Assembly (NCBI RefSeq): GCF_001011115.1
Contig: NZ_CP008875.1
Location: forward strand, 1 to 64,000
Length of the DNA stretch: 64,000 bases
DNA from: Halanaeroarchaeum sulfurireducens
GTDB lineage: Archaea; Halobacteriota; Halobacteria; Halobacteriales; Halobacteriaceae
Direction of reading: 5' to 3'
A program made the position numbers and the translations under genes. Below are positions 51,309 through 59,752 of this stretch, piece by piece (the stretch's first letter is position 1; the number at the start of each line of letters is the position of its first letter). The notes beneath the pieces were generated by a model, which ran no database searches, was not told where the DNA came from, and was given only the letters and a program-made list of their open reading frames with translations.

Positions 51309-52682
51309 TTACGACTGCTCAGCTAAGTAATGTTTTCTATTATTCTGGAGCTTTTTGATGATGAAATCAGAATCAAGACCAAGTGTATCCATCAACATTG
51401 CTTCAACCACAACCTGAAGCGTACGTGCCAAATCACCTACAGCGGCTGTATCAACGCTATCTTCAAGTGCGTGTGCAAGGTTGTGACGGTTATCTGTCGT
51501 ACGCTTAGCAATATCAGCAACGTCGATTAACTCCGGCAGGATTTCGTCATACTCGTTAAATACCATCTCAATTTTGTCTCGAAGAGATGGTTCATTCCCA
51601 ATACTTCTCAGCAGGCCATCGATCCGATCCTTGGCTTCTGCTTCATCCGGAATTGTCTCCATAATATCATCATAAAGGTCGTCGTAGGCATCCCTCTCCA
51701 TTAGACGATAACTGGGGAACAGATGAGTGTGGTAACCTTCAATCGCGATTGCTAATGACAGGAACCGGTTCTCCTCAAACATCTCCTCGTTGTACTTTGT
51801 ACCAAAGTACAGATTATGCATTGTCTGGGCGCTTCTTGCGCTCTCAAACCACTGCAGTAGAGCCTCTTCAAATTCTATGTCGTTAAGGCTGAATAATACC
51901 TTATTTGGGTGCTTAGAATCTGGGGGATTTCCGAGGTGCGAGACTTGATAAGCGACATCCGTCTTATGTTTCTTTTTTCCCTCCTGTTCACTTGGATTTA
52001 CTCCCGTGATTTTGTTGGGATTGATTGGTTCATCGAGTCCTAAGCTTAGCAAATTCTGAATATGTCGCGCATATCCATTTAATATCTCCCCAAAAGGCAG
52101 AGCTTCCTCTGGAGTGATTGTGATTTCAGTTGTCTGTGTCAATTCAATTCCTTGCCATCGCTTCTTGGAAAAATCAGGGGTAACTGAGAGCTTCACCTCT
52201 GCATCTGCTAATTCTACGGTAACCGACTCTGGTACTTCAGCATGGGCGCCAATATTCTCATATTCGGGTCGCATGTGTGGAACAAAGCTCTCATGTTGCG
52301 CCCACATTTCAAGGAGTGGGTAGGTTAGCCTGAGTTCCGAGAATTCTGGCTCACCATTATAGAAGAGCGTACCTGTGAACACTTTTAGTACACTAATTGT
52401 TTGCTTGTGCATCACTGTCGCATTCGCGGACATTCCGCTTCCTTTACCCAAGCAGTCGTGGAGCGTGACGAATTGCCCATCCTTGGTCTTTCCGTGTATT
52501 GTCTCGATTTCTCCTGTTCCACCACCTTTCCCAGTCAATGACCCCATCAAATCGAGTTCTCCACCCTCATCAGGATCAAACTCTAATACTCCTGCGACAC
52601 GATCATCTGGGTCTTCTGGCTGCCATTCACCCTCTTCATCAACTGGAAGCCACCATTCTCCCCAATACTCAATTTCGTGCAT
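51309..52682 (-). CDS. ApeA-like anti-phage HEPN-domain protein
   Basis: This 457-residue protein starts at MHEIEYWGEWWLPVD; the frame extends to 52832, but a TATA element (ATATAA, plus-strand TTATAT at 52706-52711) is centred 26 bases before this ATG, marking a leaderless start. The N-terminal domain, with GEWWLPVD and VAGVLEFDPDEGGELDLMGS, matches the ApeA N-terminal type. The C-terminal half is helical, including NRFLSLAIAIEGYHTHLF, and contains the HEPN ribonuclease motif R-x4-H in NRHNLAHAL (R399, H404). ApeA proteins are single-gene abortive-infection systems in which the HEPN domain is presumed to cleave RNA after phage sensing. It stands alone on its strand, flanked by an IS110 element, consistent with carriage as a stand-alone defence gene. 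Confidence 0.8.
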   Translation of the reverse strand: MHEIEYWGEWWLPVDEEGEWQPEDPDDRVAGVLEFDPDEGGELDLMGSLTGKGGGTGEIETIHGKTKDGQFVTLHDCLGKGSGMSANATVMHKQTISVLKVFTGTLFYNGEPEFSELRLTYPLLEMWAQHESFVPHMRPEYENIGAHAEVPESVTVELADAEVKLSVTPDFSKKRWQGIELTQTTEITITPEEALPFGEILNGYARHIQNLLSLGLDEPINPNKITGVNPSEQEGKKKHKTDVAYQVSHLGNPPDSKHPNKVLFSLNDIEFEEALLQWFESARSAQTMHNLYFGTKYNEEMFEENRFLSLAIAIEGYHTHLFPSYRLMERDAYDDLYDDIMETIPDEAEAKDRIDGLLRSIGNEPSLRDKIEMVFNEYDEILPELIDVADIAKRTTDNRHNLAHALEDSVDTAAVGDLARTLQVVVEAMLMDTLGLDSDFIIKKLQNNRKHYLAEQS

Positions 52683-52705
52683 TAACTGGACATTCGAAGG
52701 AAGAG

Positions 52706-52711
52706 TTATAT
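52706..52711 (-). promoter_or_regulatory. TATA element of the ApeA-like gene
   Basis: ATATAA on the minus strand is centred 26 bases before the ATG at 52682. This spacing is that of leaderless haloarchaeal transcripts and decides the start of the ApeA-like protein. Confidence 0.6.
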
Positions 52712-52832
52712 CAGTTAGGTAGGCCAGCTGGATGTAACGCCTGGGCCAGTAAATCCTATGACCGATATGCGCCTTGGGCCTTGACTCTATGAAGTCGCTG
52801 CTTAAGTCCCCAGAAGTGGGAACAAGGATCAT

Positions 52833-52969
52833 GGGGACGGAACAGGGAGACCGTGTCTAAACATGTGGCTCAGACCACGAGGCCTTGACTGGCACCCTTT
52901 GCAAGGATGTGGAGTGATGCGCCGGAGAGCGCGAATAGGTGTCTTTCCTGTTCCCCACATCCGTCCCCA
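52833..52969 (+). ncRNA. Candidate IS110 bridge RNA
   Basis: The 150 non-coding bases before the IS110 recombinase gene fold into a closed structure. An outer stem pairs GGGGACGG (52833-52840) with CCGTCCCC (52962-52969), continued by AACAGG (52841-52846) with CCTGTT (52948-52953) across an asymmetric bulge. Inside are GTGG-CTCAGA-CCAC, CCTT-TG-CAAGG and GCGC-CGGAGA-GCGC hairpins. IS110-family elements are known to express a structured bridge RNA from the non-coding end next to the recombinase that specifies target and donor DNA. The placement and multi-loop form fit this, although the target- and donor-binding loops were not assigned. Confidence 0.5.
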
Positions 52970-52986
52970 CGCGAGGTGGAGACAGT

Positions 52987-53982
52987 ATGTACATCGGACT
53001 CGACCTCCATAAACACTACTCGCAAATCGCTGTGATGACGGAGGATGGCGAGATCGTCGCGGAACAGCGACTCGAAAACGAACACGACAAACTCGAATCC
53101 TTTGCCAGTGAATACGCCGGCTCAGAAGTTGCCATCGAAGCGACCGGTAGCTACCGCTACGTCTACGACATCCTCGATCAGGAGATGGATGTCACGCTGG
53201 TCAACCCCTCGAAAACACGAGTGATCGCCGAGGCAAAGGTCAAAACCGACTCCATCGATGCGAAGATGTTGGCTCATCTTTTGCGGGCTGATCTCGTCGC
53301 CGAGAGTTACGTTCCGCCCGAAGACATACGGCAAGCACGGGACCTCGTCCGAGCACGAAAATCGCTCGTCGAGGAACGGACTGCCGAGAAAAATCGAGTG
53401 AGAGCGGTCCTGTCTCGGACGGGAAACAGTTTCGACGGTGATTTGTTTGGGAAAGATGGCCGTGCGTTTCTCGATGACCTGGAACTTTCGACGGTCGATC
53501 GCGGGATTATCGAAGCACACATCGCGGCGATTGACGCGTTGAACGAGCAAATCGAGAAACTCGAACACACCATCGAAGAGATTGCCGGTGCCGACGAAGA
53601 TACTCAACGCTTGATGTCGATTCCGGGCGTGAGTTATTTCACTTCTCTTTTGATCAAATCCGAGATTGGTGAAATCGATCGCTTCCCGAGTGCTGATCAG
53701 CTGGTGAGCTATGCGGGCCTGGATCCATCGGTGCGGCAATCGGGAGACAAAGAAATCCGTGGTGGAATCACCAAGGAAGGATCGGCTCCGTTGCGCTGGG
53801 CACTCGTGCAGTGTGCGAACGTCGCCGTTCGATTTGACGAGTATCTCGGGAATTTCTACACTCGCTTAGAAGAACGCAAGAACCATCAGGTGGCGATCGT
53901 CGCAACAGCCCGCAAGATGCTCGTCTCGATCTTCTACATGCTCTCACGAGAGGAGGTGTACGATCCCAACGTTTCGGCCTAA
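52987..53982 (+). CDS. IS110-family recombinase (DEDD transposase)
   Basis: This 331-residue recombinase starts at MYIGLDLHKHYSQIAVM, with GAGGTGGAG just upstream; the frame opens 16 codons earlier. The N-terminal RuvC-like DEDD domain shows D in YIGLDLHK, E in VAIEATGSYRY, and the two aspartates in KTDSIDAKMLAHLL. The C-terminal Tnp2 domain has MSIPGVSYFTSLLIKSEIG and the serine-bearing YAGLDPSVRQSGD. These features place it in the IS110 group, not IS1111, consistent with the structured non-coding segment on its 5-prime side. Exact element ends were not determined: IS110 elements have no conventional inverted repeats, and the flanking core could not be recognised by eye. Confidence 0.92.
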   Translation: MYIGLDLHKHYSQIAVMTEDGEIVAEQRLENEHDKLESFASEYAGSEVAIEATGSYRYVYDILDQEMDVTLVNPSKTRVIAEAKVKTDSIDAKMLAHLLRADLVAESYVPPEDIRQARDLVRARKSLVEERTAEKNRVRAVLSRTGNSFDGDLFGKDGRAFLDDLELSTVDRGIIEAHIAAIDALNEQIEKLEHTIEEIAGADEDTQRLMSIPGVSYFTSLLIKSEIGEIDRFPSADQLVSYAGLDPSVRQSGDKEIRGGITKEGSAPLRWALVQCANVAVRFDEYLGNFYTRLEERKNHQVAIVATARKMLVSIFYMLSREEVYDPNVSA

Positions 53983-54162
53983 GGACACACACCGCCCGCC
54001 AATAATTCATTCTCGACCAGCGACAGCCCCGCCCGACAAGAAAACAGCTACCGCCAGGAATATTGTCTGTAGAGCCTCTGAACGGTAGAAATCGAGCGCT
54101 TCCGTTTGTCCCCAAAATCATTATGTAGATTCAGAGAGGATGTTAACACGCAGCGACGTTCA

Positions 54163-55140
54163 TAGGTGTTTAGACGCCTGATTTCACCGGTTAGAGCCCT
54201 CAATGAAACGCTCGATGTTTCGGACCGCACATTTCATGACAAGTTCACGGAATTGGCCGAACCAGGTTCTCGACCACAACATATCACCGTACCGACGCCG
54301 CAAACCGAAAAACACTGACTCAGCGTTTGAACGGAGATCATACTCGCGTTTATCAATCAACAGATTTTGTTCATATCCCATCAAATCCTTTACTCGTGTC
54401 GGAATTAGCGGTTTGATACCTTCTGCTCGAAGCCTCGTCCGTAAAACATCCCAGTCATATCCTTTATCAGCCGCGACAGCGCTCAAATCGTCCAAATTCC
54501 GCACAAGAACTTGCAAACCAACCTGTGTATCATGCGGTTGTTTCATTGAACAATGTATATCTAGGATTGCACTTGTTTTGCAATCAATAAGTACTGAGGC
54601 TTTGACTGCTTCAAATGTGTAATCGGTTCGTTTCGCGTAATGTTGGCTAGCTTGGATTCGATCAACACCGGTTGCATCGATTGCCTGAACCTCTCCGAGG
54701 TCGTACGGCTCGACTGAAAAATCCAAAACCGCTCGCCATCGTTTCATCGGAATATCTTGTTTTCTAGTACAAACTGTTGAAAAGTGAGGCACAGTTTCAG
54801 GCGTTAAACCGAGTATATTCGTTATTCTCGGCATCTCCCGGAGAACATCCATCAGTTTTCTGTATTGATGGCCGAGATACTCTTTCAAGCCCTGAATGGC
54901 AAGAATCACCCAGTCAGCATAGCCATATTTTCCCGGTCGGTAAGCCGGATCTGGCTGACCAACGACGGCTTTTTGTGCAAGCGATACCACTTCTTGTGTG
55001 AAGCGAGCGGTCTTGGTTAGCACACCTAAACCGTCTCTCTTCACTTCCTAGTAAATTTGGTATTTCTCCGGAGCTACTAGAATACTGATAGCAGCCGCAC
55101 AGGCTCTAGTCTGCTCGAATTTGATCGTCTAAACAAGGCC
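54163..55140 (-). mobile_element. Second ISH1-type IS5-family element, older copy
   Basis: The transposase is enclosed by related ends: TAGGTGTTTAGACGCC at the left (54165 onward) and CTTGTTTAGACGATC at the right, read inward from about 55137. These share TGTTTAGACG with the element at 47.7 kb but are less well matched to each other. No eight-base target duplication can be found outside the ends, indicating rearrangement or decay since insertion. A dispersed-repeat core copy lies just beyond the right end. Confidence 0.7.
54184..55044 (-). CDS. IS5-family (ISH1-type) DDE transposase, second homologue
   Basis: This 286-residue transposase is read from a GTG on the minus strand. DDE residues are in VQAIDATGVDRIQA, VAADKGYDWDVLR and RSNAESVFFGLRRRYGD. 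It aligns along its length with the 47.8 kb transposase (for example YADWVILAIQGLKEYLG and ILDIHCSMKQPHDTQ) but differs at many positions, so the two elements arrived independently. The frame is intact. The C-terminal WFGQFRELVMKCAVRNIE segment is conserved between the two. Confidence 0.9.
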   Translation of the reverse strand: MKRDGLGVLTKTARFTQEVVSLAQKAVVGQPDPAYRPGKYGYADWVILAIQGLKEYLGHQYRKLMDVLREMPRITNILGLTPETVPHFSTVCTRKQDIPMKRWRAVLDFSVEPYDLGEVQAIDATGVDRIQASQHYAKRTDYTFEAVKASVLIDCKTSAILDIHCSMKQPHDTQVGLQVLVRNLDDLSAVAADKGYDWDVLRTRLRAEGIKPLIPTRVKDLMGYEQNLLIDKREYDLRSNAESVFFGLRRRYGDMLWSRTWFGQFRELVMKCAVRNIERFIEGSNR

Positions 55141-55143
55141 TGC

Positions 55144-55160
55144 GCCTTGTATTCAGCACG
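55144..55160 (+). repeat. Dispersed-repeat core copy at 55.1 kb
   Basis: GCCTTGTATTCAGCACG, next to the right end of the second ISH1-type element, matches the GCCTTGTAATCAGCAC copy at 26.8 kb and the core of the longer copies. Conservation does not extend convincingly into the flanks, so it may be a truncated copy. Confidence 0.45.
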
Positions 55161-55316
55161 CGAGTCTTGACAAGACTTGGATAGGCAGAGCGTGCGAATC
55201 CTTCTATGACACACTCCGATGGGCAGTTTGTTGGTTAAACTGTAAGATTTAACTGCAACGAATCATTCTGTTATAATTTATTTTAAATAATTATACTACT
55301 AGTTACCAGAAAGTAT

Positions 55317-55664
55317 ATGTCACTCATCGGGCTATCGCACCCATATGTACCGGGACTCAACCGGTGCGTATCCATCCCCACACGTATGATCACACGGTCA
55401 GTCACCATCGAAGAGATCGATGAGCTATACCTAATATGGAACGACCACATCAACGCCTCAGCCCTCTATCGCCGCGCCCTCCGCGAGGAAATGGACGTTC
55501 GGGATGTCGACCCTGATGAGCTCCGTGACTTCCTCGAACGGGCCCGCGAGCAAGGCTACACACTCGAAGAGATCGCTGAAACCACCAATCGCTTCGCCGA
55601 TCTCCGATCACTCGTCGAAGACCAGCAGAGTCAGTCACCCACCGAAGATGCCGCCCGTGAGTAA
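55317..55664 (+). CDS. Small acidic protein at the head of the secretion-like operon
   Basis: This 115-residue frame starts with the ATG at 55317, which lies about 27 bases after a strong A+T-rich TATA region (ATTTTAAATAATTATAC, about 55279-55295), as for a leaderless message. A later ATG at 55386 (MITRSVTIEEIDELYLIWND) would give 92 residues and is an alternative, since the first 23 residues look less protein-like. The product is helical and acidic (LRDFLERAREQGYTLEEIAE). It is not recognised; the position suggests a regulator or small component of the conjugation operon that follows after six bases. Confidence 0.6.
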   Translation: MSLIGLSHPYVPGLNRCVSIPTRMITRSVTIEEIDELYLIWNDHINASALYRRALREEMDVRDVDPDELRDFLERAREQGYTLEEIAETTNRFADLRSLVEDQQSQSPTEDAARE

Positions 55665-55670
55665 CCCGCA

Positions 55671-56090
55671 ATGTCACAGGATACCAACCCCTCCGACCCT
55701 GAGCGTCGCACCGACCACGAGCCAACGACGACCAGCAAGATAGCCCGCCAGGCCGCCCTGACGATTGTCCTCCTAGGCCTGTTCGCTGTCCAGCCCGTCG
55801 CCGCCCAGAGTAACGCGGTCTGTAGCGCGGACAACCTCCCGAGCATGATCGAGGGGTTCTTCCAGCTGACCACCGCGCTGGGGATCGTCGGCCTCGCCAT
55901 TGTCTGGCAGGCCGACTCCCTTATCGAGATGTTCACCCTGAACCCGGAGCAGAAGAAGGGGCTTAAGCGCCACAAGCGCTCCGCGATGAAGTCTGCCGTC
56001 GTCCTCGTCGTACTCGGCCCGCTGTACACAGTCGCCGGGTCGATGATGGGCCTCCCGCTGGCGCAGTGCGTCGATCTCGTCCCCTGGTGA
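55671..56090 (+). CDS. Two-helix membrane protein, pilin-like (VirB2-type position)
   Basis: This 139-residue protein has an N-terminal hydrophobic signal (AALTIVLLGLFAVQPVAAQS) with a plausible AQS cleavage site, then two membrane helices (LTTALGIVGLAIVWQADSLI and SAVVLVVLGPLYTVAGSMMG) joined by a basic loop (KKGLKRHKRSAMK). Two cysteines (C52 region and C134 region) could form a disulphide outside. The size, signal and paired helices are those of VirB2/TrbC-type pilins, and it is the second gene of an operon with VirB6-like and VirB4-like members. The assignment is by architecture and context, not by sequence similarity. Confidence 0.6.
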   Translation: MSQDTNPSDPERRTDHEPTTTSKIARQAALTIVLLGLFAVQPVAAQSNAVCSADNLPSMIEGFFQLTTALGIVGLAIVWQADSLIEMFTLNPEQKKGLKRHKRSAMKSAVVLVVLGPLYTVAGSMMGLPLAQCVDLVPW

Positions 56091-56118
56091 GAAACCCGCT
56101 GTCCCCGTCGCAAGCCCT

Positions 56119-57852
56119 ATGAACCACCGAGAGCTCTCCATGCTCATGATCGGCTTACTCGTGACGAGCCTAGTCACGGGTATCGTCGCAGCCGACCCGC
56201 CGCGACCGGGGACGGAGGACAACGGGCTCACGGAAAACGAGTCGTCAACGCTCTGGTCGCGCGATGCGGACACCTACATCAGTCAGGAAGAGTACAGTCA
56301 GCGCTATGGTGACGAACGGACGGCGATACACCAGCTCGCGAACGGAACGGACATTACGTTCAAGCGGCCGCCTGCAACCGCCGCAACCTGGACCCGGAAC
56401 GATTTCGAGGACCTCGAAGCCGGAGGGTCGGACACATCTGTGTATCCGCCTCACGCGTCGCTCGAAGACGGGGTGTTCATCGAGGACGCCCATGCGACCG
56501 TGTTCGCAGTGCAGCCGTCCACCCGAGGCCACCTCGAGTCCGGTGACACTCCACTCTATATCGCGCCGAATGGAACGATGCGCGGGTTCGTCGATTACCG
56601 CGTCCGTATTCCAAACGGGAGTTCCTCCGGCAACAAGACTGTTGAGTGGTCGCTCACGAATGACGAGATCGAGGAAGTGCGGTTGAAGAAAAACGAGAAG
56701 ACCATCGCGAGAACAGATGGGTCGCACACGCCGGCTATTAACTATCGGATCGACGACGACTGGAGTGCCACCCTCAGCCTCGAAGCGGAGATCCACGCTC
56801 GGCTGAAAAAGACGATCCGGATCGACCGGGGAAATGGGACTGACGTCACTGTCGTCTACCGCACGGAGTCACACAACGTCTCGGACTCGGTCGACGTCGA
56901 GATTTATGACCTCTCGGCGTACCCCTACTACGCCGAGTACCCCGATGGCGATGCTGGGGTGGCTATCTTTCAGTCCCGACCGTGGCAAGGATATACGCTC
57001 ACTGACGAGGGGAACGCAAGCGTGCGTGGTGTTTGGCGGTTCTACACCGCTCGGAACACCAACTGGGATACGCTTGTTCGGTCGGATCGGACGGATAGTG
57101 CTACTGTCCAGTCTGACGCGATTCCGGTCTACGTCCACGCGTATCCCTCGCGGATCGGCCCGCGTGCCGAACCAGTTCGAGACGGGCCGGAGCTCATTGA
57201 TACATGGGGGACTGACCGCTCGTCGCCGGTCGGAACCATCGGCGAGAACATCAACATCGACATCATCAACGAGGCCTACACGACGACGTACGGTGTCGCC
57301 GTTCGAGCCCAGAACGTCGACCGTGAGGCGCTTAACGTTGCGGGGATCGTCAGGGGCGTGAATGCCTCAATTGTTGAGCCAGATGCTGGCTCTGAGCGGC
57401 AGCTCCGGCGCAGCAACCTCTCCGTAGAGGTCATCCAGCAGAACCAGTCGCAAGCGACGCTCAGGGTCGAACTCCGGGATAATCAGACCGATGCACCAAT
57501 CGCGCTCGACGATAGCCGCCAATACCCGATCGGCGGAAGCACTCGAAGCGGATACATCACCATCGCAGATCAGCGCGTCGAGACTAACGCATCCGGGGTG
57601 GCTATCGTGACGATTGATGAGCCGGGAATCTACACGGCTCGGTACCATCCGGGCTCGTGGCTCGGCCATACTCCCGCGTACGTGAGCGATTCCGCGACCG
57701 CTCGCTGGCATCCGCTGGGAACGATTGACGGGTGGTTCGCTCTCCTGTTCGAGGTCGGCTGGCAGCTCATCCCGTTCTTCGTGATGTTCTACGCAGGCAA
57801 ACGTCTCCTCCGAATGCTCGGTCCAGAAGACATCTTCGACAGCAACCCATGA
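56119..57852 (+). CDS. Large exported, membrane-anchored protein of the secretion-like operon
   Basis: This 577-residue protein has a signal peptide (LSMLMIGLLVTSLVTGIVAA) and a C-terminal membrane helix followed by a short charged tail (LFEVGWQLIPFFVMFYAGKR). The 510-residue part between them should lie outside the cell. It is rich in N-x-S/T sequons (NGT, NGSS, NVS, NAS, NQS), fitting surface glycosylation, and in beta strands, with a likely immunoglobulin-like domain near 440-520 (ATLRVELRDNQTDAPIAL, then YTARYHPGSW). It may act as a surface adhesin or outer component for cell contact in conjugation. It overlaps the next gene by four bases. Confidence 0.7.
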   Translation: MNHRELSMLMIGLLVTSLVTGIVAADPPRPGTEDNGLTENESSTLWSRDADTYISQEEYSQRYGDERTAIHQLANGTDITFKRPPATAATWTRNDFEDLEAGGSDTSVYPPHASLEDGVFIEDAHATVFAVQPSTRGHLESGDTPLYIAPNGTMRGFVDYRVRIPNGSSSGNKTVEWSLTNDEIEEVRLKKNEKTIARTDGSHTPAINYRIDDDWSATLSLEAEIHARLKKTIRIDRGNGTDVTVVYRTESHNVSDSVDVEIYDLSAYPYYAEYPDGDAGVAIFQSRPWQGYTLTDEGNASVRGVWRFYTARNTNWDTLVRSDRTDSATVQSDAIPVYVHAYPSRIGPRAEPVRDGPELIDTWGTDRSSPVGTIGENINIDIINEAYTTTYGVAVRAQNVDREALNVAGIVRGVNASIVEPDAGSERQLRRSNLSVEVIQQNQSQATLRVELRDNQTDAPIALDDSRQYPIGGSTRSGYITIADQRVETNASGVAIVTIDEPGIYTARYHPGSWLGHTPAYVSDSATARWHPLGTIDGWFALLFEVGWQLIPFFVMFYAGKRLLRMLGPEDIFDSNP

Positions 57853-58682
57853 CTCAACACAACGTACTCAGCAGACGGACCGCCCTCCGAACAGTCGCCG
57901 GTGCTGCGCTCGTGAGCGTTGCCGGCTGCTTGAACAAGGATGGCGGCTCTGGAACGCCTGGTGACGGAACTACCTCTCCAGGCGGCCAAGGTCCGCTCGA
58001 GCCTGTCGCTGTCGAGGGGACGACGCTCGTCGTCGAACTTTCCGCTGATGCTGACGTCAGCCAGGTTAACCTCATCCAGCCGAACGGTGAGCTGTTCGGA
58101 CAGCGTGACGTGGCCGCCGGGGCTCAACAGGTCTCGTTCGAGATTGGAACCGCCTACGCGCCCGGTGAGTACCGAGTGGTCGCACTGAAAGGCGAGGAAA
58201 CGATTGCGGAGAGTTCCACCGAGATTCAACCAGAAATTCAGATGCAAGATGTTGGGTTGTTCCGAAACAATCCCGACAAACCGTGGGACGAAGTCTACGG
58301 CGACACTGAGACGGACCGATTGAAGAACGGCGAGGCATTCGTCACAGTGACAAATACGGGAACTGGTCCAGAGGCTATCGTTGAACTAGTGTTTGCTGGA
58401 GACGTCCCTAATCCAATCGAGAATCCCCAGGGAAACGGGATGTATGATACTGAACAAGTAATAGTCGACCCTGGGGAGACAACGGACCTCTTCAGTAACT
58501 CGTTTCCATTCGGCTCAGAGTCTGAGAAGGGAATGGGATGCTCTTCCGAAGGCAACAGCGGCCAATTCACAGTTTTCGTAGAGACACGAGTCGGAGGCGA
58601 CGAGGTCGCGAAATTGTTTGATGTCCAGTACTCTGGTTCTGATGAGATGAGCGATTGTGAAATCACAATCACGGAGACCTGA
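57849..58682 (+). CDS. Tat-exported lipoprotein
   Basis: This 277-residue protein starts at MTQHNVLSRRTALRTVAG in an ATGA overlap with the upstream gene; the frame opens earlier inside that gene. The signal has the twin-arginine motif SRRTAL, a hydrophobic stretch and the lipobox VAGC, typical of haloarchaeal Tat lipoproteins. The mature part begins with a glycine/serine/threonine-rich spacer and continues as a beta-sandwich-like domain (LVVELSADADVSQVNLIQPN, YAPGEYRVVALKGEETI, FVTVTNTGTGPEAIVELVFA). It should be anchored on the outer face of the membrane. In this operon it may stabilise the secretion channel or contact the surface protein. Confidence 0.8.
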   Translation: MTQHNVLSRRTALRTVAGAALVSVAGCLNKDGGSGTPGDGTTSPGGQGPLEPVAVEGTTLVVELSADADVSQVNLIQPNGELFGQRDVAAGAQQVSFEIGTAYAPGEYRVVALKGEETIAESSTEIQPEIQMQDVGLFRNNPDKPWDEVYGDTETDRLKNGEAFVTVTNTGTGPEAIVELVFAGDVPNPIENPQGNGMYDTEQVIVDPGETTDLFSNSFPFGSESEKGMGCSSEGNSGQFTVFVETRVGGDEVAKLFDVQYSGSDEMSDCEITITET

Positions 58683-58684
58683 CG

Positions 58685-59746
58685 ATGGTCGATCTCATAG
58701 ATGTCGTACTGGAGGGGATCAAGGATGTCGTTGAGTGGTTCATCGGTCTGTTCATGGATGGACTCCGGTCAGGGTATCAGACCCTGACAGAGGGGATGTT
58801 TGGAACTCCAACGCCACAGACAGATGGGGCATTTATTTTCGGTGAGCCAAGCAACGCGCCCTGGCCAGCGATTCAAGATGGGCTCGTTGGTGGCGAAATC
58901 ATGCTTATCTCTCTCCTGCTACTCGTGATGAGCGTTCAGGGGCGCCACACGGTTCGAATCTTCAACATGGGAAGTGCCTACAAGGCTCGAAAGACCAAGA
59001 AAACTGCATGGGTCGGAGCATTTCTGATCATCACATGGTACTGGATCGGCGCCCTCACCCTGTACCTCGTTGATGGATTCACTATTGCCCTGATGCCCGA
59101 TCTCTCTTCGGTGTCCGCAGCTATGCTACAGTTCTTGGGTGTATCTATTGCCAACCCCGGTCTAGGGCTACTATTCGCCCTCTTCGGTGGGATTTCGATG
59201 TGGGCTTTGGAGGCGCTGTTCTACATTCGCATGATTCTACTCTACGTCTACCTATACGGGATGCCGATTGCGTTCGCCCTAGCCTACGGGAATATTCCCG
59301 TCATCTCCGACATTGCAATGGGATTCTCCAAACGGTTCGTTCCCCTAGCTGTCCTCCCACTTCCAGCAGCAATGGTTCTCAAGGGATATGATCTCATCTA
59401 CGCTGGTGGGTCGTTAACGCCAGGGACCGTGTTTCTCAAGTACCTAGTCGCTGTATCCCTACCGCTCGTCGCACTCTATGTGACCTGGAAGACGTTCAAA
59501 TACGCGACGCCACTGACTGCCAAGGTCGTCGGTGGCGCGACGAAAGGCGCAGCCCTCATCGGTGGTGTCGCAGCCGGTGCGTACGTCGGTGGCGCCGGCG
59601 TCGCGACGACCGCCGCTCGGTGGGGACCGAAAGCCGCCGCCGGCCATGCAGTCGCGCAGAAGGCGGCCGCTCGAGGTGCGAACAGCGACGAAGACAGCCC
59701 CACGCCGTCGTACCGGCGTACCGAGAACGACCCTGGAAGCTACTAA
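58685..59746 (+). CDS. Polytopic membrane protein, VirB6/TrbL-like
   Basis: This 353-residue protein begins two bases after the lipoprotein stop. At least six membrane segments are visible, including GGEIMLISLLLLVMSVQG, AFLIITWYWIGALTLYLVDG, LGLLFALFGGISMWALEALF, MILLYVYLYGMPIAFALAYG, VPLAVLPLPAAMVLKGYDLI and LKYLVAVSLPLVALYVTWK. The C-terminus is alanine/glycine-rich (GVAAGAYVGGAGVATT), then short, polar and probably cytoplasmic. The topology, the glycine-rich tail and the place before the VirB4-type ATPase fit a VirB6/TrbL inner-membrane channel component. Sequence similarity to bacterial VirB6 cannot be judged by eye. Confidence 0.7.
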   Translation: MVDLIDVVLEGIKDVVEWFIGLFMDGLRSGYQTLTEGMFGTPTPQTDGAFIFGEPSNAPWPAIQDGLVGGEIMLISLLLLVMSVQGRHTVRIFNMGSAYKARKTKKTAWVGAFLIITWYWIGALTLYLVDGFTIALMPDLSSVSAAMLQFLGVSIANPGLGLLFALFGGISMWALEALFYIRMILLYVYLYGMPIAFALAYGNIPVISDIAMGFSKRFVPLAVLPLPAAMVLKGYDLIYAGGSLTPGTVFLKYLVAVSLPLVALYVTWKTFKYATPLTAKVVGGATKGAALIGGVAAGAYVGGAGVATTAARWGPKAAAGHAVAQKAAARGANSDEDSPTPSYRRTENDPGSY

Positions 59747-59752
59747 CAATTC

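Noticed and set aside
54163-55148. Eight-base target duplication for the second ISH1-type element
   Set aside because: The bases outside the two ends (around 54155-54162 and 55141-55148) do not match in any reasonable alignment of the ends.
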